Assembly: GCF_014192225.1 (NCBI RefSeq)
Contig: NZ_JACHXS010000012.1
Span: forward strand, 62,001-126,000
Direction: 5' to 3'
DNA length: 64,000 nt
From: Pseudoduganella umbonata
GTDB taxonomy: Bacteria; Pseudomonadota; Gammaproteobacteria; Burkholderiales; Burkholderiaceae_D
Made by a program: the position numbers and the translations under genes. Positions 1-8,876 of this stretch are shown here, one piece after another. The notes beneath the pieces were generated by a model. That model searched no databases, was not told the origin of the DNA, and saw nothing but the letters and a program-made list of their open reading frames with translations. Every line of letters begins with the position of its first letter. The first letter of the stretch is position 1.

Positions 1-321
1 TTCCCGCTGATGCCCGCGATCCTGCTCCAGGGCGAGGCCGATACCGTGGTGCACGCGGTGAACCAGCAGCAGCTCGTGCGGCAGAGCCTGCTGCTGAACG
101 GCGTGCCGGCCGATGCCCCCGTGAAGGTAACGCGGCGCGGCACCCGCAGCGGACACGAAATCCGCGATTACCAGGTCGGCAGCAAGGTGGTGCTGCGGGT
201 GGTGCGGGTCGATACGCTGGACCATGCGTGGAGCGGCGGCGATCCGGCGATCGCCTTTCACGCGAAGGGGCCGGATGCGAGCCGGATGATGCTGGAGTTT
301 TTTGGCAAGCACCGGCGGTAA
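1..321 (+). CDS. PHB depolymerase-family esterase, C-terminal fragment
   Basis: The reading frame is open from the first base, so the gene begins outside the window and only about 106 C-terminal residues are present. The fragment shows an alpha/beta-hydrolase end: a GEADTVV segment that would carry the acid residue of the triad, and an LDHAWSGGD segment carrying the catalytic histidine. The latter is typical of secreted poly(3-hydroxybutyrate) depolymerase/LpqC-type and feruloyl-type esterases. The nucleophile serine and any signal peptide lie upstream and cannot be checked. Family assignment is good; the substrate is inferred only from family. Confidence 0.7.
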   Translation, partial: FPLMPAILLQGEADTVVHAVNQQQLVRQSLLLNGVPADAPVKVTRRGTRSGHEIRDYQVGSKVVLRVVRVDTLDHAWSGGDPAIAFHAKGPDASRMMLEFFGKHRR

Positions 322-405
322 ACGCCGCGGGATGGCCGATGCGGCGCCAGGTCAGCCACCGCACGATTGCCAGATTGTCATTGCCAAAACGTCCCATCGA
401 TAGTA

Positions 406-421
406 CTGTACGGATATACAG
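406..421. promoter_or_regulatory. LexA (SOS) box upstream of imuA
   Basis: The sequence matches CTGT-N8-ACAG exactly, the E. coli/beta-proteobacterial LexA operator. It ends 21 bp before the imuA start. Candidate -35/-10 elements (TTGCCA at 381-386, TACTGT at 404-409) place the box at the transcription start, where a repressor would block initiation. A second perfect box sits before dnaE2. Confidence 0.85.
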
Positions 422-442
422 TATTTCTTTGGATCATCAACC

Positions 443-1150
443 ATGGCCCACGCCGCACCATTGCTGGCGCCGGAAGCCGTGCATCCCTCACTCTGGCTTG
501 CATCGCAACTGGCGCAATCGCACGACCGCTGCGTCGACACCGGACATCCCGTCCTGTCGACCCAGCTGCCGGGCGGCGGCTGGCCGACGGGAACGCTGGT
601 GGAATTGCTGCTGCAACAGCCGGGCATCGGCGAGATGCGCTTGCTGCAGCCGGTGCTGGCGGCGCTGGAGCGGCCCGTCGTGCTGGTGCAGCCGCCGTAC
701 GTGCCGCAGGCGCTGGCGCTCGATGCGCTGGGCATTCCACCCACGCGGCTGGTGTGGATCCGCAACACGGGCAAGAGCGCCGATGCGCTGTGGGCGGCCG
801 AACAGATCCTGCGCAGCGGCTGCTGCGGCGCGCTGTTGCTGTGGCAGCAGAACGTGCGCAGCGAAGCGCTGCGCCGGCTGCACCTGGCGGCGCAAAGCGG
901 CGAAACGCTGTTCTGCCTGATGCGGCCGCTGGCGGCCGCGCAGGATGCATCGCCGGCGCCGCTGCGGCTGGCATTGCGGCCCGCCGCCGGCGGCCTGCAG
1001 ATCGATTTTGTGAAACGCCGGGGGCCGCAACGCGATGCGCCATTGTTCCTGCCCTTGACCCCCTCTTTGCTGCAACGACATGCGCCTCTGGATCGGCCTG
1101 CACCTGCCCCGGCTCCCGCTCGAAGTGTTCTGCCCGAGCTGGTCGGCTGA
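443..1150 (+). CDS. imuA: ImuA, SOS translesion synthesis accessory protein
   Basis: This 235-residue protein matches the ImuA (SulA/RecA-like) family that works with ImuB and DnaE2 in damage-induced mutagenesis. Visible family features are the N-terminal TQLPGGGWPTGTLVELL segment and the following RecA-like core. The core lacks a GKT Walker A motif, as expected for ImuA. The start follows a perfect LexA box by 21 bp. The 3' end overlaps imuB by 71 bp, which indicates a translationally coupled operon. Its role in the cell is thought to be regulating or recruiting the mutasome rather than catalysis. The polymerase partner dnaE2 is not adjacent here but 20 kb downstream. Confidence 0.88.
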   Translation: MAHAAPLLAPEAVHPSLWLASQLAQSHDRCVDTGHPVLSTQLPGGGWPTGTLVELLLQQPGIGEMRLLQPVLAALERPVVLVQPPYVPQALALDALGIPPTRLVWIRNTGKSADALWAAEQILRSGCCGALLLWQQNVRSEALRRLHLAAQSGETLFCLMRPLAAAQDASPAPLRLALRPAAGGLQIDFVKRRGPQRDAPLFLPLTPSLLQRHAPLDRPAPAPAPARSVLPELVG

Positions 1151-2555
1151 CACCTGTAGCGCGGTGCTGGACCACGACGCGGTGCTGGCCGTATCGGACC
1201 AGGCGCGCCGTGCCGGCGTAGTGCCGGGCATGCGCCGTGGCGGCGCCCTGATGATGGCGCCGGAAGCGCAATTGCACGAACGCGCGCCGGACCGGGAAAC
1301 GGAAGCGCTGCATGCGGTGGCGATGGCGATGCTGCAATTCACGCCGCAGGTGGCCGAAGGCGAGGAAGCCACGCTGCTGATGGACGTGGGCGCCAGCCTG
1401 CGCCTGTTCGGCGGCATCCGACGCCTGTGCGCGCTGGTGCGCGCCAGCCTGCGCAAGCTGGGCTTCACCGGGCTGCTGGCCGTGGCGCCGACGGCGCGCG
1501 GCGCCTGGCTGCTGGCGCGCGGCGGGGCAGGGCGCGCGATCCGGCTGGAAAAAATGACGGCGCTGCTGCACCGGCTGCCGGCCAGCCTGCTGCCGCCCGC
1601 CCGGCCCTACATGGCCTGGCTGGAAGGCATCGGCTGCCTGTCGGTGGGCGACGTGGCGCGCCTGCCGCGGCCGGGCCTGCAGCGGCGCTGCGGCCGCGCG
1701 CTGCTCGACGTGCTCGACGCGGCGCTGGGCCACGCCGCCGAGATGTTCCACTGGATCGAGGCACCGGCCACGTTCCATGCGAAGCTGGAACTGTTCGGCC
1801 GCATCGAGAACACCGACCTGCTGCTGGCCGGCGCCTGCCGCCTGCTGCAGCAGATGACGGGCTGGCTGAACGCCCGCCAGCTGGCCGTCGAGCGCATCAC
1901 GCTGCTGCTGGAACACGAGCGGGGCAAGGTGGCGCGGCCGCCCACGCCGGTCGAGATCGTGCTGGCCGAGGCGGTCTGGCGCGACGACCACCTGGTGCGC
2001 CTGCTGAAGGAGCGCCTCGCCAAGCTGGCACTGGAAGCTCCGGTGATCGGACTGGTGCTGGAAGCGCCCCAGCTGAAACCGATGGCGCCGCTGTCCGATT
2101 CGCTGTTCCCCGAACCGGGCGGCAGCCAGGAAGACCGGCAGCGCCTGTTCGAGCTGCTGGTGGCACGGCTGGGGGCGGACAACGTGCTGCAGGCGGCGCC
2201 GAAAGCCGATTACCGGCCCGAGCATGCGAACGCATGGGTGCCCGTGCAGCAAAAGGTGCGCCCGCAGGACGTGGCGGCCTGCCTGCCGCCCGGCGGCCTG
2301 CCGCGCCCCGCGTGGCTGCTGCCGAAGCCGATCGCGCTGCTGGTGCGCGATCACCGGCCGTTTTACTGCTCGCCGCTACGGATGGTGTCGGCCGCCGAGC
2401 GCATCGAGGCGGGCTGGTGGAGCGATACGCAGACGCGCGATTATTTCATCGCCCAGGGCGAGGACAATGCCCATTACTGGGTGTATCGGGAGCGGCTGCC
2501 GGGCGGGGAGGAGGAGGCGGAGCCGCGCTGGTATCTGCATGGGCTGTTCGGGTGA
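1080..2555 (+). CDS. imuB: ImuB, Y-family polymerase-like mutasome scaffold
   Basis: This 491-residue Y-family DNA polymerase homologue has an ImuB-like start (MRLWIGLHLPRLPLEVF). The first catalytic acid found in active Pol IV/V is absent there, while the later MDVGASLRLFGG motif is retained. ImuB proteins are catalytically dead adaptors that bind the beta clamp and bring DnaE2 to lesions. The start lies inside the 3' end of imuA in another frame. The C-terminal third, with the WWSDTQTRDYF and RWYLHGLF motifs, is the usual ImuB tail. SOS control is inferred from the shared upstream LexA box. Confidence 0.9.
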   Translation: MRLWIGLHLPRLPLEVFCPSWSADTCSAVLDHDAVLAVSDQARRAGVVPGMRRGGALMMAPEAQLHERAPDRETEALHAVAMAMLQFTPQVAEGEEATLLMDVGASLRLFGGIRRLCALVRASLRKLGFTGLLAVAPTARGAWLLARGGAGRAIRLEKMTALLHRLPASLLPPARPYMAWLEGIGCLSVGDVARLPRPGLQRRCGRALLDVLDAALGHAAEMFHWIEAPATFHAKLELFGRIENTDLLLAGACRLLQQMTGWLNARQLAVERITLLLEHERGKVARPPTPVEIVLAEAVWRDDHLVRLLKERLAKLALEAPVIGLVLEAPQLKPMAPLSDSLFPEPGGSQEDRQRLFELLVARLGADNVLQAAPKADYRPEHANAWVPVQQKVRPQDVAACLPPGGLPRPAWLLPKPIALLVRDHRPFYCSPLRMVSAAERIEAGWWSDTQTRDYFIAQGEDNAHYWVYRERLPGGEEEAEPRWYLHGLFG

Positions 2556-2755
2556 TTGGGTTGTTCGGGTGATGCAGGCTTTCTGACGTATGGAATACGC
2601 CGCCCGGACAGTGCTGTCGCGCATGTCGACGTTCAGTGTACTGATATTCAAACCAGTATCGCAGCGCGATAAAAAACGATTGGATCGCCCTTGACGACCT
2701 CCCTAAGATGACTTTCGTAGTTGCGAGGTATGTCAAAAATCATAACGGAGACCCA

Positions 2756-5734
2756 ATGATTATCGATACCAACAGCCGCACTGCGAGCCGCACCGCGGCC
2801 CCGCCTGAACGACCACTTCCATTAAAACTTTGCACCGCCGCGCTGCTCGGCGCAGGCCTGATCGGCGCTGCATCCGTGGGCGCGCAGGAGGCCGAGCCCG
2901 CCGCTAGGCCCGTCGACACGGTGGTGACGGTGACCGGTTCGCGCATCTCGGCGCGTGGCTATAACCAGCCCACCCCAACCACCACACTGACCTCCGAGGA
3001 CATTGAAAAATCGGCCCAGCCGAACATCTTCACCACCATTTCCCAGCTGCCCGCGCTGCAGGGAAGCACGGGCAGTTCGGTGCTGACCTACAGCACATCG
3101 AGCGGCCAGCAGGGCCTCAGCGCGTTCAGCCTGCGCGGCCTGGGGGCGTTCCGCACGCTGACGCTGCTCGACGGCCAGCGCGTGGTGCCGGCCAACGTCA
3201 GCGGCGTGACCGACATCAGCCAGTTTCCACAATTGCTGGTCAAGCGCGTCGACGTGGTCACCGGCGGTGCCTCGGCCTCGTATGGCTCGGACGCGATCGG
3301 CGGCGTCGTCAACTTCATCACGGACAAGAAGTTCACCGGATTCAAGGCCAATATCGAGGGTGGCCAGACCACCTACCATGACAACAGGAACGTCACGTTC
3401 CAGGCGGCCTGGGGCCGCGGCTTCATGGACGACAAGCTGCATGTCGTGGTCAGCGCGGAGCACGGCAAGGAGGACGGCGTGCCGCCCCACGGCTTCGGCA
3501 TGGGCCCCGGTCCGAACGGCCGCACCGCCTTCAATGCGCCAGCTTTCCAGACACGGCCGCTGGCCCAGGCGACCGACGGCAAACCGCAGATGTACGATAT
3601 CCGTAACGCCCAGCCCTACCAGTACAACCGCTACGGCCTGATCACTTCGGGCCCGCTGCAAGGCACCGCCTTCGGCGATGGCGGTGTGCCGTTCAAATTC
3701 AATTACGGTTCGAACGGCGTGCCCGACGGCAAGGGCGGCGTGAGCGGCTGCATCAGCCCATACTGCGTGGGCGGCGACCTGTCCGGCACCTCGGGCAACG
3801 GCACCAGCCTGGCTTCGGCGCTGAAACGCCAGAACCTGTACACCCGCGTGAGTTATGCGCTCAATGAGAACCACGAGGTGTACATGACGGCCAACGTGGC
3901 CGAGGTCGATTCGCAGAACACACCGAATGTCGGCGCGCCCAAGAACGCCAACCTGACCATCCAGTGCGATAACCCTTTCCTGCCCGCGTCGATCGTCGCG
4001 GACTGCGCGGCCAACAACATCACCAGTTTCCAGTACGGCACCGGCAACGCCAATTTCCCGAAAAATATCAGCGTCGAGCCGCTCCGTCGCCAGAACCGCT
4101 TCGTGATCGGTGCCGATGGCCGCTTCGATGCCGCTGGTACCAGCTGGTCGTACAACGGCTACCTGCAGCGCGGTATCAACAACACCGACCTGCATGTCAA
4201 TAACCTCACGCTGTCGCCACGCTACACGGCTGCCATCGACGCCGTCAGGCTGCCCGACGGCAGCATCGCCTGCCGCAGCCTGGTCGCGCGCAACGCGGGC
4301 TGCCAGCCGCTCAACATCATCGGCAACGTCCCGCAAAGTACAGGGGCGCTCGCCTATGTGATGCCGCCGAACGGCGCGCGGCAAGTCACCCGCCAGACCC
4401 AGGACGTGGCCAGCCTGAACTTCAGCGGCGAGCCGCTCGCGCTGTGGGCCGGTCCGCTGGCCATCGCCACCGGCCTCGAGTATCGCAAGGAGGCCTACAA
4501 GGTACGTGCCGACCCCTACGGCAACGGCGTCACGCCCGACAGTCCCAACTCGACCGCCTATCCGGCCGATCCGGTGCTGAACGCGTCGACCGGCGGCAAC
4601 TGGTTCGCGGGGAATTACCGCAATGGCCAAGGCTCCTATAACGTGCGCGAAGCGTACCTGGAGGTCAATCTGCCGCTGTTCAAGACGGACGGGCTGGGCG
4701 AGGCCAATCTGAACGTGGCGGGACGCGGCACCAGCTACAGCACCGCCGGCAACGCCAAGACCTGGAAGATCGGCAGCACCTGGAAGACCAGCGTCGACGG
4801 CCTGCGCCTGCGCGCCGTCACCTCGCGCGATGTGCGCGCACCGAATCTGAGCGAGCTGTTCGCGCCGGTCGTGACCACCAACAACGTCGTCAACTACCGG
4901 GGCACCACGTTGACGGTGCAGCAGCAGGTGGCGGGCAATACGGCGCTCAGGCCGGAAGTCGCGCGCAGCTCGGAAGTGGGGATCGTGCTGACGCAACCGC
5001 GCTGGGCGCCGGGTTTCAGCGCCTCGTTCGATTACTACACGATCAAGGTCGACGGCGTCATTTCGACGCTGGGCCTGCAGCAGGAAGTCGACCTGTGCGA
5101 GGCCGGCAACCAGGAATTGTGCGCGGCCATGGTGCTCGACAGCCCGGTGCCGACGAATAATTACGTGCGCCTGCAGCAGTTCAACCTGGCTTCGCTCAAG
5201 CTTCGGGGCTTCGACATCGAGACTTCGTACCGCGGCAGCGTGGCGAAACTGGGTTTGCCCGGCATGTTCACGCTGCGTGCGCTGGCCACGCATACGATCG
5301 ATAACATCACCGACTCGGGCGTGCCGGGGACCATTCCAACGCAGGGCGCGGGCGTCAACCTGGGTTCCACGCCGCGCTGGAAGCTGCTGGCCACGCAGGG
5401 CTGGTCGACCGACAGCGCCAGCGTGACGCTGACCGAACGCTGGGTCAGCAACGGTGTCTACAGCAACGAGTACATCGAGTGCCAGACCAACTGTCCGGCC
5501 GCCACGACGATCCATCCGACCATCGATAACAACCAGATGAAAGGCGCGCTGTATTTGGACCTGGGGGCGACCTACAAAATTTCGGACAACATCATGGCCT
5601 ACGTCAAGATCGACAACCTGGCCGACCGCAACGCGCCCACCGCTCCGGGACCGAATGTGGGCTATGGCTTGAATCCATCGCTGTACGACGTACTCGGCCG
5701 CATGTATCGGGCCGGATTGCGTTTCTCCTTGTGA
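2756..5734 (+). CDS. TonB-dependent receptor
   Basis: This is an outer-membrane gated channel of about 992 residues. The ATG at 2756 is chosen over 2708 because GGAG lies just upstream and a signal peptide with a hydrophobic core ending near GAQ then falls in place. The plug domain follows: TVTGSRISARGYNQPTPTT, SAFSLRGLGAFRTLTLLDGQR and VDVVTGGASASYGSDAIGGVVNF. It ends in a beta-barrel finishing with an aromatic-rich strand (GLRFSL). There is no N-terminal sigma/anti-sigma signalling extension and no adjacent transporter, so the ligand is unknown. The size and plug resemble receptors for complex carbohydrates or peptides in this family. Confidence 0.9.
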   Translation: MIIDTNSRTASRTAAPPERPLPLKLCTAALLGAGLIGAASVGAQEAEPAARPVDTVVTVTGSRISARGYNQPTPTTTLTSEDIEKSAQPNIFTTISQLPALQGSTGSSVLTYSTSSGQQGLSAFSLRGLGAFRTLTLLDGQRVVPANVSGVTDISQFPQLLVKRVDVVTGGASASYGSDAIGGVVNFITDKKFTGFKANIEGGQTTYHDNRNVTFQAAWGRGFMDDKLHVVVSAEHGKEDGVPPHGFGMGPGPNGRTAFNAPAFQTRPLAQATDGKPQMYDIRNAQPYQYNRYGLITSGPLQGTAFGDGGVPFKFNYGSNGVPDGKGGVSGCISPYCVGGDLSGTSGNGTSLASALKRQNLYTRVSYALNENHEVYMTANVAEVDSQNTPNVGAPKNANLTIQCDNPFLPASIVADCAANNITSFQYGTGNANFPKNISVEPLRRQNRFVIGADGRFDAAGTSWSYNGYLQRGINNTDLHVNNLTLSPRYTAAIDAVRLPDGSIACRSLVARNAGCQPLNIIGNVPQSTGALAYVMPPNGARQVTRQTQDVASLNFSGEPLALWAGPLAIATGLEYRKEAYKVRADPYGNGVTPDSPNSTAYPADPVLNASTGGNWFAGNYRNGQGSYNVREAYLEVNLPLFKTDGLGEANLNVAGRGTSYSTAGNAKTWKIGSTWKTSVDGLRLRAVTSRDVRAPNLSELFAPVVTTNNVVNYRGTTLTVQQQVAGNTALRPEVARSSEVGIVLTQPRWAPGFSASFDYYTIKVDGVISTLGLQQEVDLCEAGNQELCAAMVLDSPVPTNNYVRLQQFNLASLKLRGFDIETSYRGSVAKLGLPGMFTLRALATHTIDNITDSGVPGTIPTQGAGVNLGSTPRWKLLATQGWSTDSASVTLTERWVSNGVYSNEYIECQTNCPAATTIHPTIDNNQMKGALYLDLGATYKISDNIMAYVKIDNLADRNAPTAPGPNVGYGLNPSLYDVLGRMYRAGLRFSL

Positions 5735-5816
5735 GTATCTGATAGCGCTATCTCGGGGGAAATATCCGAGATGGCGCCCACTGTCCACCTGCTGTATCGC
5801 TAACAAGGGAAGACCT

Positions 5817-5838
5817 GCTGGCCGCCGCCGCGGCCAGC
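5817..5838. terminator. GC hairpin between convergent genes
   Basis: A perfect 9-bp stem (GCTGGCCGC/GCGGCCAGC) with a 4-base loop lies between the convergent TonB receptor and glycine-zipper genes. No T-tract follows on either strand. It could be a transcription barrier or simply GC-rich sequence. Confidence 0.3.
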
Positions 5839-5937
5839 GCGAGCACGGCGCGGCCCCGCGCCTGCTGGCCATGCGGGGCCGGATGGACACTTCATCTGCT
5901 TACTTGCCCCGCTTGTTTGCCCCGCTCGCTTACCCGC

Positions 5938-6504
5938 TTATTTGCTGCGGTCGGCGATCTCGTTGCCGACATAGCCGCCGCCGATGATACCGGCCAGGGT
6001 TGCCAGTTTCTTGCCATTGCCGTCGCCGATCTGGTTGCCGATCAGGCCGCCAACCACGGCGCCGGTACCGATGGCCACATAGTTCGGCTTGCTTTCCTGC
6101 GCAACCGGGGCAGGGGCGTACACCGGCTGCTGCTGCTGCTGCTGTTGCGCCTCGCTGCGAACCGGTGCCTTGTGCACGACCTTGCGCGGTGCGGGTTCGC
6201 GGTACACGATTTCCCGCACGACGACGCGTTCCGGCGCGGCCTGCGAACGCACAGCCGGGGCCGGCTCCGGGTTGACTGCCGGCTGCTGCAGCGCTTGCGG
6301 TGCGAGCGGTTGCGCGGTTGGCTGTGCCGCTGCCAGCTGCTGCGCCGACACGCCTGCTGGAAGGATTTGCGCGGCCGGTTCGGCTTTGCTGGATGGCAGG
6401 GCGCCGGTCAGGGCGGCGATACCGGTGGCGCTCAAGGCGATCACCGATACGGCTGCGGCGGCAAACAGCGGGTGGATACGGCTTGCGGTAGCGATTTTTT
6501 CCAT
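5938..6504 (-). CDS. Glycine-zipper 2TM-domain envelope protein
   Basis: This 188-residue protein has an N-terminal hydrophobic segment (residues about 12-35), then a long Ala/Gln/Pro-rich linker with a run of seven glutamines. It ends in a glycine-zipper 2TM domain (IGTGAVVGGLIGNQIGDGNG, then LAGIIGGGYVGNEIADRSK). That C-terminal domain is the one seen in SlyB/Pcp/YgdI-like envelope proteins. There is no lipobox cysteine, so it is probably anchored by the N-terminal helix rather than a lipoprotein. It stands alone and converges with the upstream receptor gene. Function beyond an envelope role is unknown. Confidence 0.75.
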   Translation of the reverse strand: MEKIATASRIHPLFAAAAVSVIALSATGIAALTGALPSSKAEPAAQILPAGVSAQQLAAAQPTAQPLAPQALQQPAVNPEPAPAVRSQAAPERVVVREIVYREPAPRKVVHKAPVRSEAQQQQQQQPVYAPAPVAQESKPNYVAIGTGAVVGGLIGNQIGDGNGKKLATLAGIIGGGYVGNEIADRSK

Positions 6505-6520
6505 GATCTTTTCTCCTCAT

Positions 6521-6535
6521 GGCCAATGATTGGCC
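6521..6535. promoter_or_regulatory. 15-bp palindrome in the leader of the glycine-zipper gene
   Basis: GGCCAAT-G-ATTGGCC is a perfect inverted repeat 17 bp upstream of the minus-strand start codon. It could be an operator or a leader hairpin; no regulator is recognised. Confidence 0.35.
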
Positions 6536-6790
6536 GGCAGAGGTAGATTAAGCGTTGAGGCGAGTACAGGCTACATCGTGACCTGTATCACTCGTTACCA
6601 CTTGTAAGGCAGAGCGGCAGTCATACCAGCGAGTTGCACCGCAGGATCATGGCTGGAAAAGGCACATTCCGGCCACGCCTGGCGAAAGGCCTGGCGTGCC
6701 AGCGACCTGCTATGCTGAGCCGAACGGGCAGGCCAGGCCTGCGACAGTCATTGGCGTGGACTACCGCGCGCCCCAAAACGGAGAGTGTGA

Positions 6791-7030
6791 ATGAGTGCTA
6801 CAGAAAAAAACATGGTTGCCGAGCTGGTGTTCGAGCTGGGCAAGGTAACAAGACATGCAATCGATCGCCTGGACGCCGGCGAGCAGCCGATCAATCTGAC
6901 GAAAATCGCCAATGACTTGCTGGAAGCAGGGGATGAGAAAGTTGCCAACGACTTGCTCCTGCTGTTCGTGGCGGGGTTCGAGGAGGGCGATCCTCCTGAG
7001 CGACGGACCGATCCGGAAAGCCGCTTGTAG
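6791..7030 (+). CDS. Small hypothetical protein
   Basis: A 79-residue acidic, mostly helical protein with no signal peptide or recognised domain. The start has a reasonable purine-rich leader. Codon use matches the neighbours, and the residue pattern (LVFELGKVTRHAIDRL, then DLLEAGDEKVANDLLLLFVAGF) looks like real helical protein. It stands alone between the divergent glycine-zipper gene and an alpha/beta hydrolase. No function is assigned. Confidence 0.6.
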   Translation: MSATEKNMVAELVFELGKVTRHAIDRLDAGEQPINLTKIANDLLEAGDEKVANDLLLLFVAGFEEGDPPERRTDPESRL

Positions 7031-7220
7031 TCAGATCACGCGTTTTCTGCTTCCGCTATCGCTGCGGAAGCAGGTGTCGATGAGGTCTCCGCATCACCGC
7101 ATCCGCCGCACCAGCCGTAGCCACCACGTGCGCCCCATCGCGGCTCTGCCAAAAGTACACTGTCCCCATCCACCTTTTCGATGCAGAGTGGCACATCATC
7201 AACCGCCAACGGAGACCTTC

Positions 7221-7982
7221 ATGCGGGCACAACGACTCGACTTCATGGGCGCGCACGGCACCAGCCTGGCCGCGCGCCTCGACGCGCCGGACAGCCCGGC
7301 GCGGGCCTACGCACTGTTCGCCCACTGCTTCACATGCGGCAAGGATGTGTTTGCCGCCAGCCGCATCGCCCAGGCGCTGACCGAGCATGGCATCGCCGTG
7401 CTGCGCTTCGACTTCACGGGGCTGGGCGCCAGCGAAGGCGAATTCGCCAACACGAATTTCTCGTCGAACGTGGAAGACCTGCTGGCCGCCGCCGGCTACC
7501 TGCGCGAGAACTTCGCGGCACCGCGGCTGCTGATCGGCCACAGCCTGGGCGGCGCGGCCACGCTGGCGGTGGCCGGCCTGGTGCCGGAAGCGCAGGCCGT
7601 GGTGACGATCGCCGCGCCCAGCGATCCGTCGCACGTCACGCACCTGTTCCGAGACCACATCGACACCATCACGGCGGAAGGGGAGGCCGAAGTGCAGCTG
7701 GCGGGGCGGCCGTTCCGCATCCGCAAGCAGTTCCTCGACGACGTGGCCGAACAGAAGCTGAAGGAAAAGATCGGCGTGCTGAGGAAGGCCCTGCTGGTGA
7801 TGCATGCACCGGGCGACACCACGGTCGGCATCGAGAACGCGATGAACATCTTCATCGCGGCAAAGCATCCGAAGAGCTATATTTCCCTCGATACGGCCGA
7901 TCACCTGCTCGCGAAACGCGACGATGCAACTTACGTGGCGAACCTGATCGCCGCGTGGAGCGAACGTTATCTGAAAGACTGA
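7221..7982 (+). CDS. Alpha/beta hydrolase (OsmC-partner type)
   Basis: A 253-residue serine hydrolase. The nucleophile elbow is GHSLGGA, the acid is probably in HAPGDTTV and the histidine in DTADHLL. The FAHCFTCGKD and RFDFTGLGASEGEFANTNFSSNVEDL signatures match the hydrolase half of alpha/beta hydrolase-OsmC fusion proteins. Here the OsmC half is absent and the stop codon is clean. ATG 7221 is chosen because GGAGA lies 6 bp upstream; the longer open frame before it has no plausible signal. Substrate unknown. Confidence 0.8.
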   Translation: MRAQRLDFMGAHGTSLAARLDAPDSPARAYALFAHCFTCGKDVFAASRIAQALTEHGIAVLRFDFTGLGASEGEFANTNFSSNVEDLLAAAGYLRENFAAPRLLIGHSLGGAATLAVAGLVPEAQAVVTIAAPSDPSHVTHLFRDHIDTITAEGEAEVQLAGRPFRIRKQFLDDVAEQKLKEKIGVLRKALLVMHAPGDTTVGIENAMNIFIAAKHPKSYISLDTADHLLAKRDDATYVANLIAAWSERYLKD

Positions 7983-8050
7983 ACCTTCACGAGGTGTGTC
8001 GTATCGGAAGGTAAAGCATTTTGCGCGGGCGTCGTCGATCGCTGGGAAAA

Positions 8051-8090
8051 CCGGTGTCCGACACCAAAGAGCCGGTGTCCGACACCAAAG
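8051..8090. repeat. Intergenic GGTGTC-C-GACACC element, two direct copies
   Basis: A 19-bp unit beginning CCGGTGTCCGACACC occurs at 8051-8069 and 8072-8090. Each copy holds the 13-bp palindrome GGTGTCCGACACC. It lies between convergent genes and is preceded by AAAA. The core words resemble the elements at 34.1 kb and 37.8 kb. Confidence 0.7.
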
Positions 8091-8135
8091 GCGCAAGCGC
8101 TACTGAAGCATCCTCCGCCGGTTACTGATCGAGGA

Positions 8136-8762
8136 TCAGCCGCGCGGCTTCCACCGCATGCCTTTCTGCACGGCCGGCCGGGCACCGACGAGCGCCAGCC
8201 AGCGCTGCAGGTTCGGCTTGCCCAGCGCGTCCGCGAGCGGCTCCTGCAGGCGCTCGCTGGCGGCCATGACCCACGTGTAGCAGGCAATGTCGGCGATCGT
8301 GTAGTCGTCGCCGGCCACGTATTCGGATTTGCTTAGCTGCGTGTCGAGCACCGTCAGCAGGCGCCCGCCTTCCGTGACGAAGCGCTCCAGCGCGAACGCA
8401 TCGTCCTGCTTCGAGAAAAAGCCCAGCTGGCCCAGCATCGGGCCCAGGCCGCCGATCTGCCAGTGCAGCCACTGCATGGCCTGCCAGCGCGCCGCGCCGG
8501 ATGGCGCCAGGAACTTGCCGTATTTGTCCGCCAGGTAGGTGAGGATCGCGCCGCTTTCGAACAGCGACAGCGGGCCGCCGTCGGCTTCGTCATCCACGAT
8601 CGCGGGGATCTTGTTGTTCGGCGACAGTTTTAAAAATTCGGACTGGAACTGCTCGCCGTTGCCGATGTCGACCGGCACGGCTTCATAGGGTACGCCCAGT
8701 TCTTCCAGCAGGATGATGGGCTTGCGGCCGTTCGGGGTGGTCCAGGTATGCAGTGTGATCAT
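8136..8762 (-). CDS. Glutathione S-transferase family protein
   Basis: A 208-residue protein with the thioredoxin-like N-terminal domain (MITLHTWTTPNGRKPIILLEE, then the NNKIPAIVDDE cis-proline region and LFESGAILTYLADKYG). An all-helical C-terminal domain follows, with the usual YTIADIACYTW N-capping motif. Layout and length fit bacterial GSTs of the YghU/YfcG type, which conjugate or reduce disulfides with glutathione in the cytoplasm. The start at 8762 is preferred over an upstream in-frame ATG because the fold begins there. It is separated from the upstream M61 gene by a strong terminator, so it is probably transcribed alone. Confidence 0.9.
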   Translation of the reverse strand: MITLHTWTTPNGRKPIILLEELGVPYEAVPVDIGNGEQFQSEFLKLSPNNKIPAIVDDEADGGPLSLFESGAILTYLADKYGKFLAPSGAARWQAMQWLHWQIGGLGPMLGQLGFFSKQDDAFALERFVTEGGRLLTVLDTQLSKSEYVAGDDYTIADIACYTWVMAASERLQEPLADALGKPNLQRWLALVGARPAVQKGMRWKPRG

Positions 8763-8797
8763 CGTGGTCTCCAGGTCGGCACACTGTAGCTTGAACG

Positions 8798-8837
8798 AAA
8801 AAAAGCGGGCGCACATCCCGTGAAGGAGGTGCGCCCG
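8798..8837 (-). terminator. Rho-independent terminator of the M61 peptidase gene
   Basis: Read on the minus strand, a 9-bp GC stem (8829-8837 with 8806-8814) with a 14-base loop is followed by a run of seven T residues (8798-8804). It lies 40 bp after the M61 stop. Confidence 0.8.
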
Positions 8838-8876
8838 TCCGCGGCAGGCGAGATGCCTGCTTGCGCTTATTTACGC

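Noticed and set aside
378..2354. Long antisense open frame over imuAB
   Set aside because: High GC with biased third positions keeps the opposite strand open; no ribosome site or recognisable domain, and the plus-strand genes are certain.
2822..5890. 1,022-codon antisense frame over the TonB receptor
   Set aside because: Shadow of a well-supported receptor gene; the translation is Arg/His/Gly/Ala-rich with no domain.
7048..7072. Terminator after the small ORF at 6.8 kb
   Set aside because: A 9-bp stem is present but no T-tract follows on either strand.
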